Shown here: positions 19,151-27,244 of the stretch, one piece after another
How the letters are laid out: each line of letters begins with the position of its first letter
How positions within the stretch are numbered: the stretch's first letter is position 1
Source: a bacterium
Lineage (GTDB): Bacteria; Arandabacterota; Arandabacteria; Arandabacterales; Arandabacteraceae
Direction of reading: 5' to 3'
Length of the DNA: 64,000 bases
NCBI GenBank assembly: GCA_029933125.1
Contig: JAOZOU010000003.1
Span: 248,001-312,000 of the forward strand
Notes under the pieces: generated by a model
Database searches by the model: none
Told to the model about the DNA's origin: nothing
The model's input: only the letters and a program-made list of their open reading frames with translations
Program-made: the position numbers and the translations under genes

Positions 19151-19633
19151 TTGATAGGTGCGCATGATGTGATAAAGCTTCTCGGTCTAAAGCCTCTTAA
19201 GCGCGAGGGAGGCTATTATAGAGAAACCTATCGTTCAAGTGTCAAACTTGGTAAGCGATCGCTCGCCACTGCGATTTTCTATCTCTTAACTCCTGAGGTG
19301 TGCTCTAACCTCCATCGCCTTAACTCGGATGAAATCTATCATTTCTACCTTGGTGACCCTATCGAACTTCTCATGCTCTTTCCAGATACTTCAAGTAGAA
19401 TAGTAAGAATGGGAAGTAACATCTTGGAAGGACATCAATTACAGTTTATCGTTCCCGCTGGAACATGGCAGGGTGCCTACCTTGTCGGGGGAGGAAGGTG
19501 GGCACTTCTCGGCACAACCATGGCTCCAGGATTTGACTGGGATGACTATGAGCAGGGCTCAAGGGCTTGGCTTGTGAGCATCTACCCTGAAAGGAGGCAA
19601 CTCATAGAAAAGCTTACAGATCTTGAGGGATGA
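19151..19633 (+). CDS. Cupin-domain protein (DUF985, Cupin_5)
   Basis: A 160-residue single-domain beta-barrel protein of unknown substrate. The DUF985 pattern is clear: GLKPLKREGGYYRETYRS, then a SNLHRLNSDEIYHFYLGDPIEL block with the histidines expected to bind metal, followed by VPAGTWQGAYL and TTMAPGFDWDDYEQG. The start is set at TTG 19151 because AAGAAGG lies just upstream and homology begins there. The in-frame ATG at 19082 would place the start ahead of the promoter. Confidence 0.85.
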   Translation: MIGAHDVIKLLGLKPLKREGGYYRETYRSSVKLGKRSLATAIFYLLTPEVCSNLHRLNSDEIYHFYLGDPIELLMLFPDTSSRIVRMGSNILEGHQLQFIVPAGTWQGAYLVGGGRWALLGTTMAPGFDWDDYEQGSRAWLVSIYPERRQLIEKLTDLEG

Positions 19634-19651
19634 GTCGAAATAATCTAACGG

Positions 19652-19680
19652 TTGACTCTGAGATGGCAAGAATCTATTTG
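19652..19680 (+). promoter_or_regulatory. Candidate promoter for glnS
   Basis: TTGACT (19652-19657), 17-nt spacer, TATTTG (19675-19680). The -10 is a moderate match. Confidence 0.4.
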
Positions 19681-19734
19681 TTACGATAAGGTTGAGAGCA
19701 AGATACAATCCGTTCATGGAGGCGATGACTGAGG

Positions 19735-21441
19735 ATGAGTGAAAAGCCAGAGGCAGGATCAAAAGATTTCATCAGAGAAATCATTGATGAGGACATAAGG
19801 ATCAACAGATACGGCGGTCGAGTTCATACGAGGTTTCCCCCTGAGCCCAATGGCTACCTTCACATTGGACATGCTAAGGCTATTTGCATCGACTTCGGGA
19901 TAGCGGAGGAATATGGCGGACTCTGCAACCTGCGTTTCGATGATACCAATCCGTGCAAGGAAGGACCTGAATATGTTGAGGCAATAAAGGAGGATGTGCG
20001 CTGGCTTGGATATGATTGGGATGGGAGAGAGTTTTACGCATCGGACTATTTTGAGAAGCTCTACGAATATGCCGTTGAGCTCATAAAGATGGGCAAAGCC
20101 TACGTATGTGATCTAAGCCCTGAGCAGATGAGAGAATATAGAGGGACACTCACCGAGCCAGGTAAGGAAAGCCCATACCGCAACAGATCGGTTGAGGAAA
20201 ACGTTGATCTTTTCAGAAGGATGAGGGCGGGTGAATTCCCTGATGGCTCGCGCACACTTAGAGCGAAGATAGATATGGCTTCTCCCAATATCAACATGCG
20301 TGATCCGGTTATCTATCGCATTCTCCATGTAAGGCATCATCGTACGGGTGATAAGTGGTGCATCTATCCCATGTATGACTTCACGCATTGCCTTTCGGAT
20401 TCGATCGAGGGCATAACCCATTCGCTTTGTAGCATCGAGTTTGAAGATCATCGTCCACTCTATGATTGGTTTCTTGATCAACTTGGAGTGCACCACCCCC
20501 GACAGATCGAATTTGCGCGCCTCAACATGACCTATACTGTGCTCAGCAAGCGACTTCTTATTCAACTTGTAGAAGAGCGTTATGTTGACGGCTGGGATGA
20601 CCCGCGTATGCCAACTCTCCGCGGTATGCGAAGGCGGGGATTTACACCTCAGGCCATCCGGAATTTCATGGCGAGAATAGGGGTTGCCAAGGCTGAAAGT
20701 GTTGTGGACTATGCCCTGCTTGAGCACTGTGTCCGAGAGCACCTTAATAAAGTCGCTCCACGCGTGATGGCAGTTCTGAGACCCCTTAAGCTTGTCATAG
20801 ACAATTATCCTGATGATAAGGTTGAAATGCTCGATGCCATAAATAACCCTGAAGATCCGAGCATGGGTAAGCGCAAAGTGCCCTTCTCAAAAGTGCTCTA
20901 CATCGAGCAGGATGATTTCATGGAAAATCCGCCGAAGAAGTTTTACAGGTTAGCACCTGGGCGTGAGGTAAGACTTCGCTATGGTTACTTTGTAAGATGC
21001 ACGGACGTTGTGAAGGATGAAAATGGCAAGATCGTGGAGGTGCACTGCACGTATGATCCCGAAACCCGTGGAGGTGATGCGCCCTATGGTCGCAAAGTGA
21101 AAGCAACACTCCACTGGGTCTCAGCATCTCATGCGCTTCCCGCGGAGGTGCGCCTTTATGACCATCTCTTTACAAAGCCCAATCCCCTCGATGTTGAGGA
21201 AGGCAAGACATTTAAGGATTACATAAATCCTAATTCACGCGAGATCCTTACGGATTGCATGGTGGAGCCGAGCCTGGCTAATGCTAAGGGCGGGGAGCAC
21301 TATCAATTCGAGAGGCTTGGCTACTTCTGTGTTGACAGTGTCGATTCAAAGCCAGGAAGGCTCGTCTTCAACAGGACTGTTACCCTCAGGGACACATGGG
21401 CAAAGATAAAGAAAAAAATTGGAGGGGCGACCGAGAAGTGA
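19735..21441 (+). CDS. glnS: Glutaminyl-tRNA synthetase
   Basis: Charges tRNA-Gln directly with glutamine. 568 residues, similar to E. coli GlnRS. HIGH motif: [16 protein letters not shown] near residue 35. Also [19 protein letters not shown] and the KMSKS-type TVLSKRLL near residue 268. The C-terminal beta-barrel anticodon-binding region includes [16 protein letters not shown] and [13 protein letters not shown]. GlnRS is patchily distributed in bacteria, most of which use GatCAB; tRNA-Gln lies about 700 nt upstream. Confidence 0.97.
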   Translation: MSEKPEAGSKDFIREIIDEDIRINRYGGRVHTRFPPEPNGYLHIGHAKAICIDFGIAEEYGGLCNLRFDDTNPCKEGPEYVEAIKEDVRWLGYDWDGREFYASDYFEKLYEYAVELIKMGKAYVCDLSPEQMREYRGTLTEPGKESPYRNRSVEENVDLFRRMRAGEFPDGSRTLRAKIDMASPNINMRDPVIYRILHVRHHRTGDKWCIYPMYDFTHCLSDSIEGITHSLCSIEFEDHRPLYDWFLDQLGVHHPRQIEFARLNMTYTVLSKRLLIQLVEERYVDGWDDPRMPTLRGMRRRGFTPQAIRNFMARIGVAKAESVVDYALLEHCVREHLNKVAPRVMAVLRPLKLVIDNYPDDKVEMLDAINNPEDPSMGKRKVPFSKVLYIEQDDFMENPPKKFYRLAPGREVRLRYGYFVRCTDVVKDENGKIVEVHCTYDPETRGGDAPYGRKVKATLHWVSASHALPAEVRLYDHLFTKPNPLDVEEGKTFKDYINPNSREILTDCMVEPSLANAKGGEHYQFERLGYFCVDSVDSKPGRLVFNRTVTLRDTWAKIKKKIGGATEK

Positions 21442-21451
21442 TCGCCCCTTT
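21423..21451. terminator. Bidirectional intrinsic terminator between glnS and the HYR gene
   Basis: Perfect 8-bp stem AGGGGCGA (21423-21430) / TCGCCCCT (21442-21449) with an 11-nt loop that contains the glnS stop codon. The + strand has only TTT behind it; the - strand transcript runs into an A-rich + stretch (21409-21420), which gives a good U-tract. It therefore probably serves mainly the minus-strand gene. Confidence 0.7.
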
Positions 21452-21472
21452 AGACACCTTTCTTAGATCCCT

Positions 21473-23491
21473 CTACAGCTTGATCAGCTTCTCAAGAGTC
21501 CCATGACCTGTTTCGAAGTGGAGTCTGCAGAAGTAAACCCCAGGTGAAACTTTCTTGCCGGTATCGTCATTGCCGTACCAGATGACGGAATGAATACCTG
21601 ACTCGAGTCTGGCGCTGCTCAATGTCCTGATCTTCCTTCCCTGTATGTCATAGATCTCGACAAGAGCTCTGCCTGAGGTTGGCAAATTGAAAGTGATGAC
21701 CGTCTTGCCCGCAACAGGGTTAGGATTTGCATCGAGACTGAGCTCGTCCGAAGAGGTATTTGCTAGCACGTCGTTCTCAGGAAGCGAAGGCTCAGAGCCA
21801 TTGTCATCATGAGAGACGTCGTTGAGATGGCATTCATGGTAAAGCTCATTAAGGCACGTTGCAGTCTCATTTACATCACTGAGGCTTGCACCATACGGCT
21901 CAAGTACTTCAAGCTTACCCCCAACCGCAAAGTCAGCTATCGCAAGGAATTCATCGACTGTAAGACCGGCGAACTTACCGCAGTCGTCCGGGATGACGAA
22001 TTCACCGTAGCAGCTTGTGGTTGGCGACATGCCAATAGTTTGGAATACACCACTGCATGAGAACTCACGATTGAGCCTCAGGCCAAGCACCTGACTTGCC
22101 AATACTCCAGCTGGGGTTGTTGTGGGATTGATGAGATCAGAGCCAAGCTCGCCCGGCTTTCCGCCATCAGGCAGGAAATCCTCAACAGCCTCAGCGGATG
22201 TCCATTTTGCAAAATGAGCATCAGGGTCGCCCACCACGCCAATGGTCACACCCTGAGGGAAGACCTCATCAAAGTAGTGATCTCTTATGCAACCAGGTTG
22301 CGTAGAATATGGATCTTCAACCTGCGGAGCAGGGCATCGCGAGCCCCAGCCTCCAATTGTGAAGGAGCAGAAGCCGCCGCAGAAAGGCCGGTAGATATGC
22401 TGGCAGCCCGTATCCGATTCATTGCCGCAGTTGTCAGTACCTATCCAGCACCTTCTGAATATCTGGCCACCACCTGTTGGATCCATTAGGGTATCGTTGA
22501 GAACCACACTCAGCTCAGGCGCATCCGTACAGTTATCCGAGATGCTAGGATCTGTAAATACGGGTTGAGCCTGACATTCGATGGTATCATCAGGTGCACA
22601 TCTCAAAACTGGCGGAATCGTATCCTTAACAGTTACAACCTGCTGGCATGAGCTTATGTTGCAGCACCCATCATGGAACTGCCAGAGCCTTACGATCTTA
22701 TACTCGCACGGCGTACCACCCGGCTTACGAATCACCTCATATGAGTATTCGAATGGTATCTGGTCAAGCTCAGGATTGCAGTTATCGACAGCGGTTGCGT
22801 TCGGTAAGGAGGCAACTTCATCAATACATGCAACTGTTTGATTGGGTGGACAGAACGTGATGCGGGGAGCTTCGCTGTCCTCTATAACTATACGCTGGAT
22901 ACAAGATGAAGAATTGCCAGCATCGTCAGTTGCCGTCCACTTCCTGAGGAGCACATATTCATAGGGGCAGATCTCTGGGTCATGGAAATAGATTGTACTA
23001 TCCTCATATGTTACATCTGGGCGACGATCGCAATTGTCCTCGACTTGAGGTTCACCAAAGTCGCCTACGTTGTCACATGAGAATTCAAGATCGGGTGGGC
23101 AAGTTATAACAGGTGGAGTAGTATCCACAACCGAGATCGCCTGAGAGCACATTGCGACGGATCCCTGCACATCGGTTACCATCCAGGTGCGAGCTATGAC
23201 ACAAATTACTTGTCCAGATCCCGGGCATCTCTCGTCAACATAGAGAGTGTCATAGGGAGGCATGCCACCCTCAATTGTTGGAAAACCTGTTAATGTTGGA
23301 TCTGGAGTCTGGGAGCAGTCAATAGTTATATCCGGTGGGCATGTTATTTTAAGCTGGAGCTTTCCCGCCTGTTCGTCTCCCAGAGATCGCCTATAGGTTG
23401 CAGCTGAAGCATCATTAGGCATCACCATACCGAAAAGAGTAATCGCCAGGATTGCACACGCCGTGGCGTTAAACACAGTAGCATACTTCAT
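21473..23491 (-). CDS. Exported HYR-repeat protein with FlgD-type Ig C-terminal domain
   Basis: Large secreted or surface protein of about 672 residues. From ATG 23491 (AGGTAGG upstream; the GTG at 23500 is less likely) a signal peptide ends near NDASAA. Four Cys-rich HYR-like repeats follow, each starting with a form of ITCPPD / FCPPNQTVAC / RCAPDDTIEC, about 90 residues apart. A DPDAHFAKWTSAEAVEDFLP region of choice-of-anchor type comes next, and then the C-terminal FlgD/sorting-type domain NPNPVAGKTVITFNLP...GVYFCRLHFETG. The domain set is typical of FCB-group candidate phyla. Ligand and secretion route are unknown. Confidence 0.85.
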   Translation of the reverse strand: MKYATVFNATACAILAITLFGMVMPNDASAATYRRSLGDEQAGKLQLKITCPPDITIDCSQTPDPTLTGFPTIEGGMPPYDTLYVDERCPGSGQVICVIARTWMVTDVQGSVAMCSQAISVVDTTPPVITCPPDLEFSCDNVGDFGEPQVEDNCDRRPDVTYEDSTIYFHDPEICPYEYVLLRKWTATDDAGNSSSCIQRIVIEDSEAPRITFCPPNQTVACIDEVASLPNATAVDNCNPELDQIPFEYSYEVIRKPGGTPCEYKIVRLWQFHDGCCNISSCQQVVTVKDTIPPVLRCAPDDTIECQAQPVFTDPSISDNCTDAPELSVVLNDTLMDPTGGGQIFRRCWIGTDNCGNESDTGCQHIYRPFCGGFCSFTIGGWGSRCPAPQVEDPYSTQPGCIRDHYFDEVFPQGVTIGVVGDPDAHFAKWTSAEAVEDFLPDGGKPGELGSDLINPTTTPAGVLASQVLGLRLNREFSCSGVFQTIGMSPTTSCYGEFVIPDDCGKFAGLTVDEFLAIADFAVGGKLEVLEPYGASLSDVNETATCLNELYHECHLNDVSHDDNGSEPSLPENDVLANTSSDELSLDANPNPVAGKTVITFNLPTSGRALVEIYDIQGRKIRTLSSARLESGIHSVIWYGNDDTGKKVSPGVYFCRLHFETGHGTLEKLIKL

Positions 23492-23612
23492 ACAAAACAC
23501 CTACCTTCCTTTGCCATGTAGGAATCCATGACAAACATGCAATGCCCCCCGTCCGTGGAAACGTGCGCCCTCCGTGGCTACGAAGGACAGCATCTGCAGC
23601 CCTCGTTCTTAT

Positions 23613-23642
23613 AGTTTACCCCTTGAGCCTGCTAGAAGTCAA
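23613..23642 (-). promoter_or_regulatory. Candidate promoter for the HYR-repeat gene
   Basis: On the minus strand: TTGACT (23642-23637), 18-nt spacer, TAAACT (23618-23613), leaving a leader of about 110 nt before the ATG at 23491. Confidence 0.5.
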
Positions 23643-23752
23643 GCCAAAATATGTGAATGTTTACAAGTGCGAACAAAAGCGCAAACGTCGTACCGTGGCT
23701 CTCCTACGCGGAAACTCTGGAGTGTGAAAATTCCTTGGGAGTCAGTCTCACC

Positions 23753-24490
23753 TTATGTCCATGTGCCGTGTCCTGTTTCCTCACCGTGCTCGTAGGTCCA
23801 CCACTCACCGGAGCCCTCACTTGTCCATTCAGCATGGAAGGTCAGCTCATACGTGCCCTCGGCGTAGGCGTAGAAGCTCAGCTCACCTGAGCCGTCGGGA
23901 TGAGCTACGACTTCAATCCTGCCCTGGGTTTCATCACCGTAGAAGGTGAAGACGAAGTTGTAGGTGCCGTCCTCATCGATGGTCCACTCCCAGCGCATTG
24001 CCACATCTGTGGTAATCGGCTTGTACATGACGATAACGCCATTGGTTCCATCCTTGGCTTGTTCGGCATGAATGAAGAGCCAGTCGTCGTAGGAATGGAT
24101 GCCATCGGTGTCAGTGAGCACAACATCCCACGTATAGGCTTCGTCACCCTCAACGACCGTGAGGGTTATAGTGAGGCTGTCCGTAGTCCATGTATATGTC
24201 CAGGTTGGGGAACTGCCGAGAAGCGGGCTCTCGAGCTGCTGGCTGTTGGGCGGTGGGGAAAAGTATGAGGAATAGCCTGTAAGAGCATTGACCATGTTGA
24301 TGTAAGTCACAACCAGGCGCGCCATGGGATCTTCTGACTCAGCCAGACTTTCGGGAACTGTTATTAATGTGAGTGAAGGTTCGGGCGGCTGGGTCTCTTC
24401 AGGTGCGGTTGATGACTCGTTCTTCGAGCATCCCGAGCCAATTGCTATGCAGAAAGCCACCATTAGCCAGATGATCGATTTCGAGGTCAT
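23753..24490 (-). CDS. Exported lipoprotein, unknown function
   Basis: Lipoprotein of 245 residues with the lipobox GSGC (Cys21) and a low-complexity linker (STAPEETQPPEPS). The remainder is rich in Thr, Trp and Tyr with alternating beta-strand character (TWTYTWTTDSLTITLTV, GTYNFVFTFYGDETQGRIEV), suggesting a beta-sandwich or barrel. ATG 24490 is chosen because GGAGG lies 8 nt upstream; ATG 24505 has no such site. I do not recognise a family. It is in the same direction as, but separated by about 260 nt from, the HYR gene. Confidence 0.75.
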   Translation of the reverse strand: MTSKSIIWLMVAFCIAIGSGCSKNESSTAPEETQPPEPSLTLITVPESLAESEDPMARLVVTYINMVNALTGYSSYFSPPPNSQQLESPLLGSSPTWTYTWTTDSLTITLTVVEGDEAYTWDVVLTDTDGIHSYDDWLFIHAEQAKDGTNGVIVMYKPITTDVAMRWEWTIDEDGTYNFVFTFYGDETQGRIEVVAHPDGSGELSFYAYAEGTYELTFHAEWTSEGSGEWWTYEHGEETGHGTWT

Positions 24491-24669
24491 CTTACTTACC
24501 TCCATTTTCCTTGCTTATGAGCTCGCTCTTGCTCCAGACGCGCCGCGATTGGCTCATCCGGACAGCCTTGGCTTGCTTTTCACATCCAAAACACTAAGAA
24601 CCTATGGCTTCCAGGCGCCAGAGTCAAGGCGGGGTGTGCCGGGGAGCCTTGCAGGAAGCTGCACATAAA

Positions 24670-24698
24670 TTGTCCTCGCAGGCTCAATTCGTTATATT
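24670..24698 (+). promoter_or_regulatory. Candidate sigma-70 promoter for msrA
   Basis: TTGTCC (24670-24675), 17-nt spacer, TATATT (24693-24698). It sits about 30 nt before the proposed CTG start at 24728. Confidence 0.55.
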
Positions 24699-24727
24699 GA
24701 AGTGACAACATAACAGGAGGGAGCGAG

Positions 24728-25322
24728 CTGAGAACTAGGATACTGGCACTGGTAACAGTGCCACTTGTGCTACTGGGATGGATAGGCATGGACACGGGGA
24801 ATCAGTCCGTCTTCAGGGATACGGCAGAGAGGCAAGGTATGAAGAAAGCGACTTTTGCTGCTGGGTGCTTTTGGGGTGTCGAAGCTGCTTTCCGGCAGGT
24901 CAAAGGGGTGCTTGATACTCAGGTTGGCTATACCGGTGGCAGTCTCGAGAATCCGAGTTACAGCGATGTGTGTACAGGAAAGACCGGGCACGTCGAGGCG
25001 CTTGAGGTGACTTACGATTCCCAGGTTGTCTCCTATGAAGACCTGCTTGATGTCTTCTGGTCAATTCACGATCCAACCCAGATCGATCGGCAGGGGCCGG
25101 ATGTTGGTTGGCAATATCGCTCGGTCATCGTTCTTTCATGATGCCGAGCAGGAGTCACTCGCCAGAGCTTCGCTCGAACGAATTGCGAAATCGGGGAAGT
25201 TCAAATCAAGAATCGCAACACGCATCCTGCCTGCGACTACCTTCTATCGAGCAGAGGACTACCATCAGCACTATTATGAGAGGCGGGGTGGAACAGGCTG
25301 CTCACTCGAAGACACCAGGTAG
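24728..25322 (+). pseudogene. msrA: Peptide methionine-S-sulfoxide reductase MsrA, exported form, frameshifted
   Basis: MsrA reduces methionine-S-sulfoxide in proteins. The first frame carries a signal-like segment ([19 protein letters not shown]) and the catalytic motif AAGCFWGVE, continues to [14 protein letters not shown], and then stops at 25140. The rest of the enzyme ([34 protein letters not shown]) continues in the next frame to 25322. Removing one base in ATCGTTCTTT near 25130 would join VI to FFHDAEQE exactly as in the family. This is a recent inactivation, a sequencing error or, less likely, programmed slippage. The likely start is CTG 24728: AGGAGG is 7 nt upstream and it restores the whole signal peptide, whereas GTG 24758 would cut it. 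Confidence 0.8.
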
Positions 25323-25343
25323 ATGGCTATCTTGAGAATAGGC

Positions 25344-25373
25344 TTTACACTCCCGGCGACTGTGCTCTAATAT
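25344..25373 (+). promoter_or_regulatory. Candidate promoter for the DUF6588-like gene
   Basis: TTTACA (25344-25349), 18-nt spacer, TAATAT (25368-25373). Confidence 0.4.
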
Positions 25374-25410
25374 GCCTGACACAACATTCTTGAAAGGAAG
25401 GAGGTAGGCA

Positions 25411-26316
25411 GTGAAAGCAATGCTCAGAGTAGCAGGCTTCTTGATCCTTGCATTTGCATCGGTTGCTTCAGCAGGTGACATTGAGGATCAGGTATCGCCT
25501 TATGGCAGTGCTAACGCGATCGGTTACCTGAACCCACTCATTCAAGCTATTGGTGCTGATCTCAACGGCGGGCTCTACAGTTCAGCCAGGATACCTATGG
25601 TTAGCTTCTATGCCTCACTTGAGGTCGAGGTCATTGGTGTGACGTTTGGTTCAGATGATCGGACTTTCAAGGCGACGACCGAGGGCGGTTTCACACCTCA
25701 GCAGACTGTCGATGCACCGACAGTCGTTGGACCCGGAACAGCAGTGGTTGTTGAGGGCGATGGCGGGACAGCCTACGTCTTCCCGGGTGGTTTCAATCTC
25801 AACTCCTTTGCGCTTGCCGTCCCCCAGGTTCGGTTTGGCTCCGTCCTCGGCACTGAAGCCCTTGTAAGATACTTTGCGGTTGACGTCGGTGACAACGAGC
25901 TTGGTGACTTTCGCCTCTTCGGTTTTGGGCTGCGCCACAGCATCTCCCAATATCTGGAGCTGCCTGTGGATGTGGCAGGAGGTTTCTTCTGGCAAAGCTT
26001 TCGGCTTGGCCAGAGCACATCCGGGGATGACCTGATTTCAGGATCGACCTTTACAGTCGGCATTCAGGCAAGCCGGCGGTTTGGCTCCTGGCTTGTCTAT
26101 GTTGAACCCTACGGTGGACTCTCAATCGACCGCTTCTCGATGGAAGCATCCTATGTCGGGGAGGAAGATCTAAACATAAGTCTTGATTTCGGGACGACCA
26201 CTACGGCTAAGGTGACGCTTGGGCTTACCGGAAGATTGGGTCCTCTCCGAGGTCATATTGACTATAGCATAGCCAAACAGAATACGATTGCAATCGGACT
26301 TGGATTGGGAATGTAG
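25411..26316 (+). CDS. Outer-membrane beta-barrel-like protein (DUF6588-like)
   Basis: 301 residues with a clear signal peptide ending near ASA (residue 21). The beginning of the mature part, NAIGYLNPLIQAIGADLNGGLYSSARIP, resembles DUF6588 proteins of Bacteroidetes-type genomes. The second half alternates hydrophobic residues in about ten-residue beta-strands (LFGFGLRHSISQYLELPVDVAGGF) and ends in GLGLGM. Start GTG 25411 with AAGGAGG 8 nt upstream. The preceding promoter and the next lipoprotein gene 15 nt downstream suggest a two-gene unit. The function is unknown. Confidence 0.7.
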   Translation: MKAMLRVAGFLILAFASVASAGDIEDQVSPYGSANAIGYLNPLIQAIGADLNGGLYSSARIPMVSFYASLEVEVIGVTFGSDDRTFKATTEGGFTPQQTVDAPTVVGPGTAVVVEGDGGTAYVFPGGFNLNSFALAVPQVRFGSVLGTEALVRYFAVDVGDNELGDFRLFGFGLRHSISQYLELPVDVAGGFFWQSFRLGQSTSGDDLISGSTFTVGIQASRRFGSWLVYVEPYGGLSIDRFSMEASYVGEEDLNISLDFGTTTTAKVTLGLTGRLGPLRGHIDYSIAKQNTIAIGLGLGM

Positions 26317-26331
26317 CCGGGAGGCATGGTT

Positions 26332-26931
26332 ATGAAAAGGCTGCTTGTGATTCTTGCACTTCTGCTCGTCTTTAGCACAGGATGCATTATGGATGAGAAG
26401 GTGATTGAGATTGTGGTTTCAGGTGAGACCTGTGTTGAGTTCGCCGAGAACGAGGATTCTGAGGATTTCTCAACTGTGACTGTCGTTGACTACGCCGATG
26501 AGATCGATGGGATCCTTGAAGAACATGGGCTTGACCGATCTCGTATCAAAGAGGCTTATGTGGTCGAGGCTTCCTATGAGGTGACTAGTTTTTCCCACGA
26601 CCACGACTGGCACATCTCGGGACAGATTGAAGTTGCGCGGACCGATGTACCTGCTGGACCGTTTGTGCTCATCAACTACACTGACCAATCGGTTGAGGAT
26701 GCTCTTGGTACAGCGATTGCCGCGAGTCTCAACAGCGATGGAGTTGAGCTCCTCAATGACACACTTGAGGACTATGTGAATGGTGGCTCACCTGTCATCT
26801 CGTTTGAGGTTGTAAACGGCAATGTCGACCCAGATCCTTCGGGCTCGGACAGGCTTGTCTTCACCTGGCAAGCGTGTGTCAAGGTTCATATCGTTGTGGT
26901 CGAAAACATAGAGGTGCCAGATCCGTTCTAA
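26332..26931 (+). CDS. Lipoprotein, unknown function
   Basis: 199 residues. Signal peptide with lipobox FSTGC (Cys18). The rest is acidic and beta-rich, with no recognised domain. ATG 26332 is preferred over ATG 26326 because GGGAGG is 7 nt from it and only 1 nt from the earlier ATG. It starts 15 nt after the DUF6588-like gene, so the lipoprotein may assist or bind that barrel. The ending VKVHIVVVENIEVPDPF is a regular strand pattern. Confidence 0.75.
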   Translation: MKRLLVILALLLVFSTGCIMDEKVIEIVVSGETCVEFAENEDSEDFSTVTVVDYADEIDGILEEHGLDRSRIKEAYVVEASYEVTSFSHDHDWHISGQIEVARTDVPAGPFVLINYTDQSVEDALGTAIAASLNSDGVELLNDTLEDYVNGGSPVISFEVVNGNVDPDPSGSDRLVFTWQACVKVHIVVVENIEVPDPF

Positions 26932-26981
26932 CCTTGAGGATCGAGTAGGAGGGAAGTTGCTGCTTCGGGAGCACTTCGATA

Positions 26982-27011
26982 TTGACAATTGGTAACCCTG
27001 GCAATTATGAT
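26982..27011 (+). promoter_or_regulatory. Sigma-70 promoter for tRNA-Glu
   Basis: TTGACA (26982-26987), 18-nt spacer, TATGAT (27006-27011), 32 nt before the tRNA. Confidence 0.7.
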
Positions 27012-27043
27012 TAACTGACAACTATCCCCAAGATCGTAATGGT

Positions 27044-27118
27044 GGCGCCATCGTCTAGGGGTTAGGATAGGTGATTCTCAGTCATCAGACCGGGGTTCGA
27101 ATCCCCGTGGCGCTACCA
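27044..27118 (+). tRNA. tRNA-Glu (anticodon CTC)
   Basis: Acceptor GGCGCCA pairs with TGGCGCT with one G-T at the end. Anticodon stem GGTGA/TCATC encloses loop TTCTCAG, with CTC at 34-36. T-arm CGGGG-TTCGAAT-CCCCG is perfect, and CCA is encoded. It decodes GAG. It is the left neighbour of an accessory block with an AT-rich gene and a restriction-modification pair. Confidence 0.97.
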
Positions 27119-27227
27119 TTCTTCCCTTAGTGGAACCTAAGGACCTGCGACGAGTTAGCTGGATTCCAACTTGCTTCGGGTCGGTAATGTGGTCCAGGCA
27201 TGATGTCGTGGGTGGCAGCTTTTTAGC

Positions 27228-27242
27228 TCCGACCCCGGTGGA
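27228..27242 (+). repeat. Left copy of an imperfect 15-nt direct repeat
   Basis: TCCGACCCCGGTGGA. A second copy with two changes (TCCGACCCCAGTAGA) lies at 28432-28446. The pair flanks the AT-rich exported-protein gene. It might mark the insertion edges; two short imperfect copies are weak evidence. Confidence 0.4.
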
Positions 27243-27244
27243 TG

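Noticed and set aside
21473-23491. Tandem DNA repeats (CRISPR or minisatellite) in the HYR gene
   Set aside because: The repeats are at protein level and about 90 residues long; the DNA is diverged and in frame.
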